From contig JAJXUG010000026.1 in the NCBI GenBank assembly GCA_021783095.1, positions 1 to 53,506 on the forward strand: a stretch of 53,506 nucleotides of DNA. The letters are read 5' to 3'. The notes beneath the pieces were generated by a model that was not told where the DNA came from, did not search any database, and saw only the letters and a list, made by a program, of their open reading frames with translations. Position 1 is the first letter of the stretch, and each line of letters begins with the position of its first letter. Made by a program: the position numbers and the translations under genes. This document shows positions 1 to 7,786 of this stretch, in pieces. The DNA is from Chloroflexota bacterium. GTDB taxonomy: Bacteria; Chloroflexota; Limnocylindria; Limnocylindrales; CSP1-4.

Positions 1-380
1 GACAGCGCGAAGATCGACCACAGCGCGACGCCCATCGCGAAGATGAGGCCGTACTTGAACGTGATGTAGCCGCCCAGCGTGCCGACCTTCTCCCCCATGC
101 GGTCGACGTTCGCGAACAGCCGCAGCATCTCGGGCGGGATGCCGCCGAACAGGCTGTCCAGCGCGTGCCGCGCGGCTTCACTCGGGAAGATGGTCGACAC
201 CGCGGCGCCCATGACGAGGGCCATCCCGCCGAGCAGGCCGGCCGCGATGATGAACGACAGCCGGGAGTCGCGGATCGTCTTGCCGTAGATGCTGCCGAAA
301 CCGTAGAGCCGCTTGTGCAGCGGGATCGGCCGGAATGGGGTCGCCGCGGGGAGGCGCGGCGCGCCTGCGTTAGCGGACAT
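1..380 (-). CDS. ABC-2 type transporter permease, N-terminal part (cut by window edge)
   Basis: This frame is open from an ATG at 380 to the left window edge, giving the first 126 residues of a membrane protein. The visible part starts with a short Pro/Ala-rich cytoplasmic segment, then has a hydrophobic stretch near residues 43-60 (AGLLGGMALVMGAAV) and another near 108-126 (YGLIFAMGVALWSIFAL). The ATPase gene upstream ends at 370, so the two genes overlap by 11 bp and are surely co-transcribed and translationally coupled. By position it is the membrane half of the exporter whose ATPase lies at 370-1284, under the TetR regulator at 1298-1981. The substrate is unknown; TetR-linked exporters of this kind often move drugs or lipids. 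The family call rests on context and hydrophobicity, since most of the protein is outside the window. Confidence 0.8.
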   Translation of the reverse strand, partial: MSANAGAPRLPAATPFRPIPLHKRLYGFGSIYGKTIRDSRLSFIIAAGLLGGMALVMGAAVSTIFPSEAARHALDSLFGGIPPEMLRLFANVDRMGEKVGTLGGYITFKYGLIFAMGVALWSIFAL

Positions 381-1284
381 CGGGTCCTGCCTCGACGGCC
401 TCGCGGCCGTACTGCGCAAGGAACGTCTCCTCGAGCGAGGGCTCGCGGGAGACGAAGTCGAGCAACTCGAACTGGGCGGCTGCGCGTACGACGGGCGTGA
501 TCGGGCCGGAGACGCGCATCCGCAGCGTGTGGTCCTCGGCCGAGACGTCGCTCACGCCCGGCAGGTGCGCGAACGTGTCCGAGGGGACCGGGCCGGCGAA
601 CCGCAGCTCCACCTGGTGGTGGGCCAGGTCGCGGAGGCTGTCGACCGTGCCGAGCTTGACGATCCGGCCGTCGCGGATGATCGCCACCCGCTCGCAGCTC
701 TTCTCGACCTCGGACAGGATGTGCGAGCTGAGGAAGACCGAGGCGCCCGCCGCGACATGCTCGCGGAGCGTCGAGAAGAACGTCGCCTGGACCAGCGGGT
801 CGAGGCCTGACGTCGGCTCGTCGAGGACGAGGAGCTCGGGCTTGTGCTGGAGTGCGGCGATCACGCCGACCTTCTGCTTGTTGCCCTTGCTGTACTCCTT
901 GAACCGCTTGCCCGGCTCTAGCTCGAAGCGGTCGATCAGCGACGCCTGGTAGGCCGAGTCGACGCCACCGCGGAGGTTCGCGAAGTACTCCAGCGTCTGC
1001 CGGCCGGTCAGGCGGTCGTAGAGGGCGAACTCGCCGGGGATGTAGCCGATCCGCTTGTGGATCGCCACCGGGTCGGCCGTGGACTCAATGCCGAACACGA
1101 GCGCGCGGCCGCTGGTGGGCCGGATGAGGTCCAGCATCGTGCGAATAGTCGTGGTCTTCCCCGCCCCGTTGGGGCCCAGGAAGCCGAAGACCTCACCCTG
1201 CTGGACCTCGAGGTCCACCTCGATGATCCCGCGGCTCTTGCCGTAGGACTTGGTGAGCTTCTCGAGCGTGATGACGGGGGGCAT
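370..1284 (-). CDS. ABC transporter ATP-binding protein (exporter type)
   Basis: This is a 304-residue ATPase of the DrrA/CcmA/NatA class that powers an ABC-2 exporter. It has a Walker A motif (GPNGAGKTTT, about residue 39), a signature motif in the form YSKGNKQKV, a Walker B (LLVLDEPTSGLD) and a switch histidine in SSHIL. The C-terminal 90 residues form the regulatory extension usual for the class. The start at 1284 was chosen because AGGAG lies 6-7 bases upstream and the conserved beta strand ITLEKLTKSYG begins right after it; longer readings run back through the TetR gene. It lies 13 bases after the TetR stop and overlaps the permease start by 11 bp, so the three genes form one operon. Family is certain, cargo unknown. 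Confidence 0.93.
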   Translation of the reverse strand: MPPVITLEKLTKSYGKSRGIIEVDLEVQQGEVFGFLGPNGAGKTTTIRTMLDLIRPTSGRALVFGIESTADPVAIHKRIGYIPGEFALYDRLTGRQTLEYFANLRGGVDSAYQASLIDRFELEPGKRFKEYSKGNKQKVGVIAALQHKPELLVLDEPTSGLDPLVQATFFSTLREHVAAGASVFLSSHILSEVEKSCERVAIIRDGRIVKLGTVDSLRDLAHHQVELRFAGPVPSDTFAHLPGVSDVSAEDHTLRMRVSGPITPVVRAAAQFELLDFVSREPSLEETFLAQYGREAVEAGPDVR

Positions 1285-1297
1285 GGGCACTCCTACC

Positions 1298-1981
1298 TCA
1301 GGCGAACCAGGTGCGCAGTGAATCGGGGTCGATGAGCGTGAACGAGCCCGGAACAAGGCCGAGGATCCGCTCGATCGCCTCGTCGTAGGCATGAATGAAG
1401 CGCTCGACCTCCTCATTGGGGACGCGGCCGTCGAGCCGGTCAAGCAGCAGGCGGCGGATGGCATCCGTCGAGCCCGCGAGGAGCGCGGTGAGGATGACGG
1501 CGGCGTGATCCGCGGATGAGGGGTTCATCGACCCCTCCGCCACGCCCTGGCGCAGGATCCCGGCCACGACCGGGCTGAACTGCTCGAAGGCCGCGGCCTC
1601 CGACCGGACGCGCGCGACGTCGTTGCCGGGCGCGTACCAGGAGCGAATGAGGGGCAGGAGGAGGTCACTCCGCTGCGCCTTCCAGTTGCCGGCCGCGGCG
1701 AACAGGGTCTGGAGCTTCTCGACAGCGCACAACTGCGGGTCGTTCGCGATGGGCTCCAGTATCGCCATCCCGCTCGCCGTCATCCGCTCGATCACCGCGC
1801 CGAGGATGGCCTCCTTCGACCCGAAGTAGTGGTAGAGCGCGCCCCGCGAGCAGCCGAGCTCGTCTTGGACGCTCTGGATGCTCATGGCCTCGTAGCCGCG
1901 GGTGCGGATGAGCCGCTCCGCCACGTCGAGGATCTCGTCCCGGCGAACGGCGTGGGTGGTGGGGTTGCGGGTGCGCGCCAT
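1298..1981 (-). CDS. TetR/AcrR family transcriptional regulator
   Basis: This 227-residue protein has an N-terminal TetR helix-turn-helix (about residues 12-58, with LGCSRGALYHYFGSKEAIL as the recognition helix and the following conserved helix) and an all-alpha ligand-binding C-terminal domain. It is the first gene of an operon with the ABC exporter ATPase and permease, so it most likely represses that exporter and is released by a transported or toxic ligand. The ATG at 1981 was chosen because the sequence after it matches the family N-terminus and a perfect -10 box plus a palindromic operator lie 17-40 bases upstream; the longer reading would place the promoter inside the gene. The ligand cannot be inferred. 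The call is firm at family level. Confidence 0.93.
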   Translation of the reverse strand: MARTRNPTTHAVRRDEILDVAERLIRTRGYEAMSIQSVQDELGCSRGALYHYFGSKEAILGAVIERMTASGMAILEPIANDPQLCAVEKLQTLFAAAGNWKAQRSDLLLPLIRSWYAPGNDVARVRSEAAAFEQFSPVVAGILRQGVAEGSMNPSSADHAAVILTALLAGSTDAIRRLLLDRLDGRVPNEEVERFIHAYDEAIERILGLVPGSFTLIDPDSLRTWFA

Positions 1982-1997
1982 GGGTCTCTCATTAGCA

Positions 1998-2020
1998 GAC
2001 CGACTGTCGGTCGGATTATA
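1998..2020 (-). promoter_or_regulatory. TetR-operon promoter -10 box and autoregulatory operator
   Basis: On the minus strand a consensus TATAAT lies at 2020-2015, followed at once by a perfect 7-1-7 inverted repeat (GACCGAC, one base, GTCGGTC) at 2012-1998. The palindrome covers the expected transcription start, 17 bases before the TetR ATG. Such a layout is typical of autorepressed TetR genes. No good -35 hexamer is visible. The repeat is seen directly; binding by this TetR is inferred. Confidence 0.8.
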
Positions 2021-2132
2021 CGCCCGCCCGTCCACGGTCGCCCTGCCATGGGTCCCGGACGCAGTCCGTCCGAGCCCGATCGGATGGGCTGACCGGCCTG
2101 TAGCGCTCGCGGCGTGCGGGCCGATCCGCGGG

Positions 2133-2245
2133 TGAGTCAGGAAGGACTCGCCTGGGCGCCTCGCGAGCGTGGCTGCCGGCGCCCGACGAGGTTGTCGGCC
2201 GGCTCGCGTGCGGCGCGAGCGTCCAGGCGAGTCCAAGCTGACTCA
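2133..2245. repeat. Inverted repeat element with GAGTC-N6-GACTC arm
   Basis: Two 23-bp arms, 2133-2155 and 2223-2245, are inverted copies matching at 20 of 23 positions, with a GC-rich 67-bp centre. The left arm contains TGAGTC, six bases, GACTCGCC, the same pattern as at 7657 and 49335. It lies in the 310-bp space between the TetR promoter and the 3' end of the sugar kinase gene. Apart from this element and the TetR promoter I see nothing in that space (1982-2291). Confidence 0.7.
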
Positions 2246-2291
2246 ATGACGGCGCGCAGGCGGGGCTTCCTCGCCCGCGAGGCGCTGGGGG

Positions 2292-3215
2292 TCAGGCCGG
2301 CGGCCAGCCCCCCAGCTCGGCGAGGGTCGGCGGGTTGGCGCCTGCCCGCTGGCAGACGAACGCGGAGGCTCGGACCGCGAACCGGGCGGCGCGCACGACC
2401 GCGTCGGGGTCGCCGGCGGAATGCCGCCGACCGCCACCCTGGACGAGGCACGCGAGGAACGCCCCGCCGAACGTGTCCCCCGCCCCGATCGTGTCGACGA
2501 CCTCGACCTGCGGCGCGGCGACCGCGTGCTCGACCCCGTCGACCACCACGCGCACGGGAGCGGCGCCGTCGGTCACGAGCACGACGCGGGGACCGATTGC
2601 CTGGACCCATGCGACAGCGGCATTGACCGAGGCGCCGGGGAGCAGGAACTCGAGGTCCTCGGTGCTGACCTTCACGACGTCCGTGCGCGCCAGCACCCGC
2701 GTGAGCCGGGCGCGGAAGGCGTCGGGGTCGCGGGTGATCGAGGGCCGGCAGTTCGGGTCGATCATCAGCAGCACGTCCGGCGACAGCGCCGCGACCATCC
2801 CCTCGAGCGTGGTCGCCATCGGCTCGAGGACGAAGCCCAGCGTACCGGTCAGGACGGCGTCGGTGTCGACTGGCAGCCCGGCGGCCAGCGGTTCCGGCAG
2901 CACGGCGGGCGCCGACGTCGCGTCGGTGTAGAAGCGGTACGACGCCGCCCCATCCGCGCCGATCTCCGCCAGGGCGAGCGTCGTGGGGAGCTCCGTGCGC
3001 TGGGCCATGGCGAGGTCCACGCCCGCGCCCGTGAGCCCCGCCTCCAGGTCGCGCCCGAACCGGTCCGACGACAGCCCGCCGATCCAGGACACGGGCATCC
3101 CGAGGCGGCCGACCGCCCTGGCACTGTTGTACGGCCCGCCGCCGGGCACGGCGGTGATGGACCCGTCGGCCCGCACGATGAGGTCGACCAGGGCGTCCCC
3201 CGCAACGACGATCAC
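2292..3215 (-). CDS. PfkB-family carbohydrate kinase (fructokinase-like)
   Basis: This is a 307-residue ribokinase-fold sugar kinase that phosphorylates a sugar or nucleoside with ATP. It shows the first PfkB signature (GGGPYNSARAVGRLG, about residues 25-39) and the second signature with the catalytic Asp in the GAGD anion hole (DTIGAGDTFGGAFL, about residues 241-254). Length fits the family. It starts with GTG, preceded by GAGG. The gene is divergent from the Gfo/Idh/MocA oxidoreductase at 3419, with 203 bp between, so the pair may act in one sugar or inositol catabolic route. Fructokinase, 2-keto-3-deoxygluconate kinase and 5-dehydro-2-deoxygluconokinase all remain possible; the sequence alone does not decide the substrate. 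Confidence 0.88.
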   Translation of the reverse strand: MIVVAGDALVDLIVRADGSITAVPGGGPYNSARAVGRLGMPVSWIGGLSSDRFGRDLEAGLTGAGVDLAMAQRTELPTTLALAEIGADGAASYRFYTDATSAPAVLPEPLAAGLPVDTDAVLTGTLGFVLEPMATTLEGMVAALSPDVLLMIDPNCRPSITRDPDAFRARLTRVLARTDVVKVSTEDLEFLLPGASVNAAVAWVQAIGPRVVLVTDGAAPVRVVVDGVEHAVAAPQVEVVDTIGAGDTFGGAFLACLVQGGGRRHSAGDPDAVVRAARFAVRASAFVCQRAGANPPTLAELGGWPPA

Positions 3216-3330
3216 GCCAGCCTCACAGCCCGACGGGCGAGCGCCCGCCGGAGGGCGCGGCGGATCGATCGGTGCTCACCCGGCCATTATGGCACCCGCG
3301 ATGGCCCGGCCCGACTCCGGCGGCGACGGT

Positions 3331-3375
3331 CTGACGCCCCGGCCTGCCGCTGACTACAATCGCGTGTAATCGATT
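3331..3375 (+). promoter_or_regulatory. Probable promoter and palindrome upstream of the Gfo/Idh/MocA gene
   Basis: CTGACG (3331-3336) and TACAAT (3355-3360) form a -35/-10 pair with an 18-bp spacer. The palindrome AATCGATT at 3368-3375 lies on the expected transcription start, where a repressor could bind. The first pair is a reasonable match to a housekeeping promoter; the operator role is inferred. Confidence 0.5.
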
Positions 3376-3418
3376 GCCCGGGGCGAGGCGCTGGGCGGAC
3401 CACGACGGGAGTGAGCAG

Positions 3419-4450
3419 ATGACCGGTTTCGCGCTCAGGGACCCCAGGCGCATCGGCGTGGCCGTGCTGGGTGCGGGCCGGATGGCGCAGACGCACATGC
3501 GCACGCTGGCGGGGATCGACAACGCGGACGTGGTCGTGGTGGCCGACCCGCTCGAGGCCTCGGCCCGCCGCGGCATGGAGGTCGCGCACGCCCGGCGCTG
3601 GACGCTCGACCCGGTTGAGGCCGTCCACGACGCCGAGGTCGAGGCGGTGGTCATCGTCACGCCCACCTCGACCCACGCCTCGCTCATCGAGGAGGCGCTG
3701 CGGGCCGGCAAGGCGGTCTGGACCGAGAAGCCGATCGCGCAGGAGCTGGCCGACACGCAGCGGATCGTCGACCTGTGGCGCGCGACCGGGATCCCGGTCG
3801 CGGTGGGGTTCATGCGCCGCTACGACCCCGGCTACGCGCGGGCGAAGGCGCTCATCGACGCGGGCGAGCTGGGGCGGATCGAGCAGTTCCACGCCTACTC
3901 GCGGGACGTCAATCCGCCGCCGCTCGAGTTCCTGCTCCACGCGGGCGGCTCGTTCCTGGACATGTCGGTCCACGACCTCGACCTCGCGCGCTTCCTCGTG
4001 GGCGAGGTCGACGAGGTCCACGCCTGGGCGGCCACGCTGTTCGACGACCGCTTCACGCAGGCGGACGACTGGGACACCGCGGCGATCATGCTCCGCTTCC
4101 AGAACGGGGCGATGGGCGTGATCGAGACGGCTCGGCACTCGACGTGGGGCTACGACATCCGGGCCGAGGTGTGCGGCTCCAAGAACAAGGTCACGATCGA
4201 CGCCGACCGCAAGACGCCGGCGACCATGACGAGCGGCGTCAACCTCCAGCACGACCTCTACGCCGACTTCTTCGACCGCTTCGACACCGCCTACCAGCGC
4301 GAGCTCCAGGCGTTCTTCGCGGACCTCGCCGCCGGGCGCGCGCCGCTCCCGGGCCCGGAGGACGCGCTCGAGACGCTGCGGTTGGCGGTCGCGTGCACGC
4401 GATCGTGGCGCGAGAACCGGCCGGTGAGGCTGGCCGAGGTCACCGCGTAG
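3419..4450 (+). CDS. Gfo/Idh/MocA family NAD(P)-dependent oxidoreductase (myo-inositol 2-dehydrogenase-like)
   Basis: This 343-residue enzyme has an N-terminal Rossmann fold (VAVLGAGRMAQTH, residues about 12-24) and the GFO/IDH/MocA C-terminal alpha/beta domain. The EKPIA motif carries the conserved Lys, and the GGSFLDMSVHDLDLARFL region carries the Asp/His pair used for hydride transfer in inositol dehydrogenases (DxxxHDxD). It likely oxidises a cyclitol or sugar hydroxyl to the ketone with NAD. The ATG at 3419 follows GGGAGTG by five bases, and the Rossmann strand begins soon after, which fixes the start. It is divergent from the PfkB kinase. The family is sure; the inositol substrate is an inference from the motif. 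Confidence 0.9.
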   Translation: MTGFALRDPRRIGVAVLGAGRMAQTHMRTLAGIDNADVVVVADPLEASARRGMEVAHARRWTLDPVEAVHDAEVEAVVIVTPTSTHASLIEEALRAGKAVWTEKPIAQELADTQRIVDLWRATGIPVAVGFMRRYDPGYARAKALIDAGELGRIEQFHAYSRDVNPPPLEFLLHAGGSFLDMSVHDLDLARFLVGEVDEVHAWAATLFDDRFTQADDWDTAAIMLRFQNGAMGVIETARHSTWGYDIRAEVCGSKNKVTIDADRKTPATMTSGVNLQHDLYADFFDRFDTAYQRELQAFFADLAAGRAPLPGPEDALETLRLAVACTRSWRENRPVRLAEVTA

Positions 4451-4557
4451 GGCGGGTCGGGCGCCGGCTCCGGCATCATCGTCCCGGGCTCCGCTCGGCG
4501 TCCCCGCCCTGTCGTCGGCCGCCTGCGCGGCCACGGCTGGACGTGCAAGATTGCCGC

Positions 4558-4746
4558 ATGAGCGACAGCACGCTGCTCACCGGGATCCGGCGATTCATCG
4601 GCCCCGACGGGGTGGTCCAGCGCGTGCGCCCGGCGGCCTGCGTGTGGGCCTCGCTGCCGCTCACATCGAGCGCTCGGTGGGCGATGGACCTCGCGCTGGG
4701 TCGTGCGGGCGCGGCGGCGCCTGCGGAGCGGATAAGCGGCGCGTGA
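4558..4746 (+). CDS. Possible small protein, 62 residues, unknown
   Basis: The 320-bp space between the oxidoreductase and the S9 peptidase (4451-4770) holds one weak candidate gene. It begins at an ATG six bases after CAAGAT, which resembles the leaderless promoter pattern seen elsewhere here, and runs 62 residues to a TGA at 4744-4746. The product has no recognisable domain, signal or membrane segment. GC-rich DNA yields such frames by chance, so this may not be a gene. I see nothing else in the space. Confidence 0.22.
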   Translation: MSDSTLLTGIRRFIGPDGVVQRVRPAACVWASLPLTSSARWAMDLALGRAGAAAPAERISGA

Positions 4747-4757
4747 GTCGCCTCGGT

Positions 4758-4763
4758 TACCCT
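4758..4763 (+). promoter_or_regulatory. -10 box TACCCT, leaderless start of the S9 peptidase
   Basis: TACCCT ends seven bases before the ATG at 4771, and no ribosome binding site lies between. Transcription would begin at or next to the start codon. The same spacing recurs at other genes in this window. Confidence 0.55.
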
Positions 4764-4770
4764 GCGCGCA

Positions 4771-6597
4771 ATGCCTGACCTGCCCACCTGGGAGGCCCGC
4801 TTCCGCGCGCCGATCCTGTCCTACCCCGCCTGGTCCCCCGACGCCCCCGACCGGCTGGCGATCGCGTCCACGGAGAGCGGGTCCTACCAGCTCTTCGCGT
4901 GGGACCGCCACACCGGCCGTCGTCGGCAGGTCACCCACGACCCGGTTGGCGTGCTCGGCGGCCGGCCGACCCGTGACGGCAGTGGGATCGTCTGGTTCCA
5001 CGACGCCACGGGCGCGGAATCGGGGAACTGGGTGGTGGCCCCGTTCGACGCGGGCGCCGCCCCGGAGCCGCTGATGAAGGGCGTGCCCGAGGGCTGGGAC
5101 GAGGGGCTTGCCATCGGTCGACAGCGGACGGTGGCGGCGATCAGCACGGCCGAGCGCTTCTCGATCTGGGTCTCGGAGGGCGGCGCCGACGCGCGCTGCA
5201 TCCACGCGCATCCGGAGATGCTGGGCCTGGGCGTGGACGACGCGGCGGCGCTGGCGGCGGACGAGTCGATGGTGGTGTTCGAGCACGCGGAGGACGGCGA
5301 CGTCCACCACACGGCGCTGCGGGCGATCGATGCTGGCAACGGCGCGACCGTCGCCGACCTCCGCTGGGACGGCATCGGCATCAGCAGCCACGGCTTCTCG
5401 CCGGTGGCGGGCGACCCGCGCGTCGCGATCGCCCACGAGCGGAGCGGCGAGCGACGGCCGGCGCTCTGGGACGTCCGGACGGGCGTCGTCGCGGACCTCC
5501 CCGTCGAACTCTCCGGCGATGTGGAGATCGCCGGGTGGTGGCCCGACGGGTCGGCGGTGCTGCTGCTCCAGCTGGTCGAGGGCCGGCATCGGCTGCACCG
5601 CCACGACGTCGCGTCCGGCGCGACCACGATGCTCGAGTCGGAGCCGGGCTCGATCACCGCGGCGGCGGTACGCCCTGACGGCGAGGTCTGGTACCGCGTC
5701 CAGAACGGCGAGCACCCGGGGCAGCTGCGGGCGATCGGGCAGGATGCCCCGCTGCTGGAGCCCGACGGCCCGCGCGCGCCTGCAGGCCGAAGATTCGAGA
5801 GCTGGCTCTTCGCCAATCCCCACGGCCAGCAGGTGCACGGCTTCATCGTCCGCCCGGCCGGCGACGGCCCCCACCCGGTGATCATGCGAGTCCACGGCGG
5901 TCCCCACATGTACGACCGGGACCACTGGGGCCCGGACATCCTCTCGCACGTCGATGCGGGCTTCCTCGTCGCGATGGTCAACTACCGCGGCTCGGAGGGG
6001 TTCGGGCCGGCGTGGCGAGACGCGCTGATCGGCAATGTCGGGTTCCTCGAGCTCGAGGACGTGCTGGCCGGGCTCGACGACCTGGTGGACCGCGGGCTCG
6101 CCGACCCGGCGCGGGCGGTCCTCGCCGGCTGGTCCTGGGGCGGCTACGTGACGCTCCTGGGCGCCGGGCGGCACCCGGATCGCTGGACCTCGCTGGTGGC
6201 GGGCGTCCCGGTGGCTGACTACGTGGCCGCGTTCGAGGATGAGGCGCCCTCGCTGCAGGCCCTGGACCGCGCACTGTTCGGCGGCGACCCCGCCACGGCG
6301 CCGGAGCTGTTCCGGGAGCGCAACCCGATCACCTACGTCGACGCCGTTCGCGCGCCGCTGCTGATCCTCGCGGGCGAGAACGACTCGCGCTGCCCCATTC
6401 GCCAAGTCTGGAACTACGTGGGCCGGATGCGCGAGCGGGGCGCGGCGCCCGAGGTCTACACGTACTCCACGGGGCACTCCTCGTTCGACACGGACGAGAA
6501 GCTGCGCCAGGCCGCGATCGTGCTCGACTTCCTCACGCGCACGGTACCGGGGACGACCCGCCTCGAGGGGATCGAGCGGCACCTGCCCGCGGACTGA
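4771..6597 (+). CDS. S9 family peptidase (prolyl oligopeptidase fold)
   Basis: This 608-residue serine peptidase has an N-terminal beta-propeller of TolB/WD40-like blades (about residues 15-340, with SPDAPDRLAIAS and similar repeats) and a C-terminal alpha/beta-hydrolase domain. The catalytic triad is visible: Ser455 in GWSWGGY, Asp538 in GENDSRCP and His569 in STGHSS. Enzymes of this class cleave short peptides, often dipeptides or acylated N-termini, after the propeller filters substrate size. No signal peptide is present, so it should act in the cytoplasm. It opens a block of hydrolases (to 11120) but the next gene has its own ribosome binding site and a 79-bp gap. The exact specificity (acylaminoacyl peptidase, dipeptidyl peptidase) is not decided by sequence. 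Confidence 0.92.
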   Translation: MPDLPTWEARFRAPILSYPAWSPDAPDRLAIASTESGSYQLFAWDRHTGRRRQVTHDPVGVLGGRPTRDGSGIVWFHDATGAESGNWVVAPFDAGAAPEPLMKGVPEGWDEGLAIGRQRTVAAISTAERFSIWVSEGGADARCIHAHPEMLGLGVDDAAALAADESMVVFEHAEDGDVHHTALRAIDAGNGATVADLRWDGIGISSHGFSPVAGDPRVAIAHERSGERRPALWDVRTGVVADLPVELSGDVEIAGWWPDGSAVLLLQLVEGRHRLHRHDVASGATTMLESEPGSITAAAVRPDGEVWYRVQNGEHPGQLRAIGQDAPLLEPDGPRAPAGRRFESWLFANPHGQQVHGFIVRPAGDGPHPVIMRVHGGPHMYDRDHWGPDILSHVDAGFLVAMVNYRGSEGFGPAWRDALIGNVGFLELEDVLAGLDDLVDRGLADPARAVLAGWSWGGYVTLLGAGRHPDRWTSLVAGVPVADYVAAFEDEAPSLQALDRALFGGDPATAPELFRERNPITYVDAVRAPLLILAGENDSRCPIRQVWNYVGRMRERGAAPEVYTYSTGHSSFDTDEKLRQAAIVLDFLTRTVPGTTRLEGIERHLPAD

Positions 6598-6676
6598 GAC
6601 GCTCGCATCGCCGTTCGGCCCTATGCGCGGGCTGTCGGCCGCGCCACCATCGGCCCCTCGACTGGAGGGGAATGCC

Positions 6677-7594
6677 ATGGACTGGGCCGAGCTGCCACTG
6701 CTGGACATCGAGCTCGCGAACACCACGCGACTCGCGGACGGGCGGACCGTCGAGTGGGAGGGCATCGGCAGCGGCGAGGAGCCACTGGTCTGGGTGGAGG
6801 GCGGCCCGAGCCTCGGCGCCCACCTCGCCCGCGCCGACGTCGTCCCGGTCCTCGACCGGTTCCGCTGCCACCTCGTCAACGGCCCGGGCAACGGCCGGTC
6901 GTCGCCGCCCGCCACGTCGGCAGGCTACGGCCTCGAGGCGTTCGTCGGGTTCCTCGAGGCGTTCCGGGTCGGGATCGGGCTCGGCCCGGTCACGGTGATG
7001 GGCCATTCGTGGGGCGGCCTGGTCGCCCCCGCCTGGGCGGCGCTCCACCCCGAGGGCGTCCGGCGGCTGATCGTGGTGGACGGGTATGCCGGCGCAGGCT
7101 CGGTGGACGCCGCAGCCGCCGAGGACGAGCAGCGACGGGCGCTCGACCGGCTCCGCGACCGCCCCTGGTTCGCGGACGGCTGGGCCGGCTGGCAGCGGGA
7201 ACTGGCGACGCCCCATCGCACCGAGCTCGAGAGCGTGGCCGCGATGCGGGCGTTCATGCCGTTCTACTTCGCCTCGCCCGAGGATCCCGTCTCGGCCGCG
7301 CACATCGAGCGCCTCCGGCGCGAGCTGCGGATCAACGTCGACGCGGGCGAGGCGTGGTCGGGCTGGCGCGAGGCGATGGACTACCGGCCCCTGTTCGCGG
7401 AGATCCGCTGCCCCACCATCGTCATCGTTGGCGAGCACGACTGGCTCTGCGGCCCGGTCTGGAATCGCTCGCTCGCGGCGGCGATCCCCGGCGCCAGGCT
7501 GGTCGAGTTCCCGGGCGCAGCCCACCTGCCCCAGTACGAGGCGCCGGTCGCATTCCGCGCCGCCATCGACGCGTGGCTCGCCGACGTCGGCTAG
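6677..7594 (+). CDS. Alpha/beta hydrolase, proline iminopeptidase-like
   Basis: This 305-residue alpha/beta hydrolase has a nucleophile elbow GHSWGG with Ser111, an acid in GEHDWLCG (Asp255) and the catalytic His283 in AAHLPQYE. The oxyanion-hole region reads VEGGPS rather than the HGGPG of classical proline iminopeptidases, and NGPGNGRSSPP resembles the DxRGxGxS block of that subfamily. It may release an N-terminal residue from small peptides or hydrolyse an ester or amide. The ATG at 6677 follows GGAGGGG by six bases, which is better than the upstream ATG at 6623. It runs in the same direction as the S9 peptidase and may be co-transcribed with it. The fold is certain, substrate uncertain. 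Confidence 0.85.
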   Translation: MDWAELPLLDIELANTTRLADGRTVEWEGIGSGEEPLVWVEGGPSLGAHLARADVVPVLDRFRCHLVNGPGNGRSSPPATSAGYGLEAFVGFLEAFRVGIGLGPVTVMGHSWGGLVAPAWAALHPEGVRRLIVVDGYAGAGSVDAAAAEDEQRRALDRLRDRPWFADGWAGWQRELATPHRTELESVAAMRAFMPFYFASPEDPVSAAHIERLRRELRINVDAGEAWSGWREAMDYRPLFAEIRCPTIVIVGEHDWLCGPVWNRSLAAAIPGARLVEFPGAAHLPQYEAPVAFRAAIDAWLADVG

Positions 7595-7656
7595 CGTCCC
7601 GTCCCTGAAGTCGCCCGCCGGTCGCCGCCCGGGACCCCCGCCGATCGCCGCCCGCT

Positions 7657-7786
7657 TGAGTCGTGCTGGACTCGCCGCGGGCGGCGGCGTGCGCGGGCGC
7701 CGGCCCGGGCCGGGGGTCCGGGTCGTGGCCCGTGCGCGCGGGAGGCGCTCCTGAACCTGACGCGACTCAGCCGACGCGACTCAGCC
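7657..7786. repeat. GAGTC/GACTC palindromic repeat region between convergent genes
   Basis: TGAGTC, six bases, GACTCGCC lies at 7657-7676. At the other end GCGACTCAGCC occurs twice in a row near 7763-7786. The second part overlaps the last codons and the stop codon of the C45 hydrolase gene. The space is very rich in GGGCGGC runs and could fold into a strong bidirectional terminator for the convergent genes, but no U-tract follows. Confidence 0.55.

Noticed and set aside
4291..6915. An 874-residue frame antisense to the first S9 peptidase
   Set aside because: It is a GC-bias shadow: rich in Arg, Gly and Pro, with no motif, and the plus strand has a complete peptidase with its triad.
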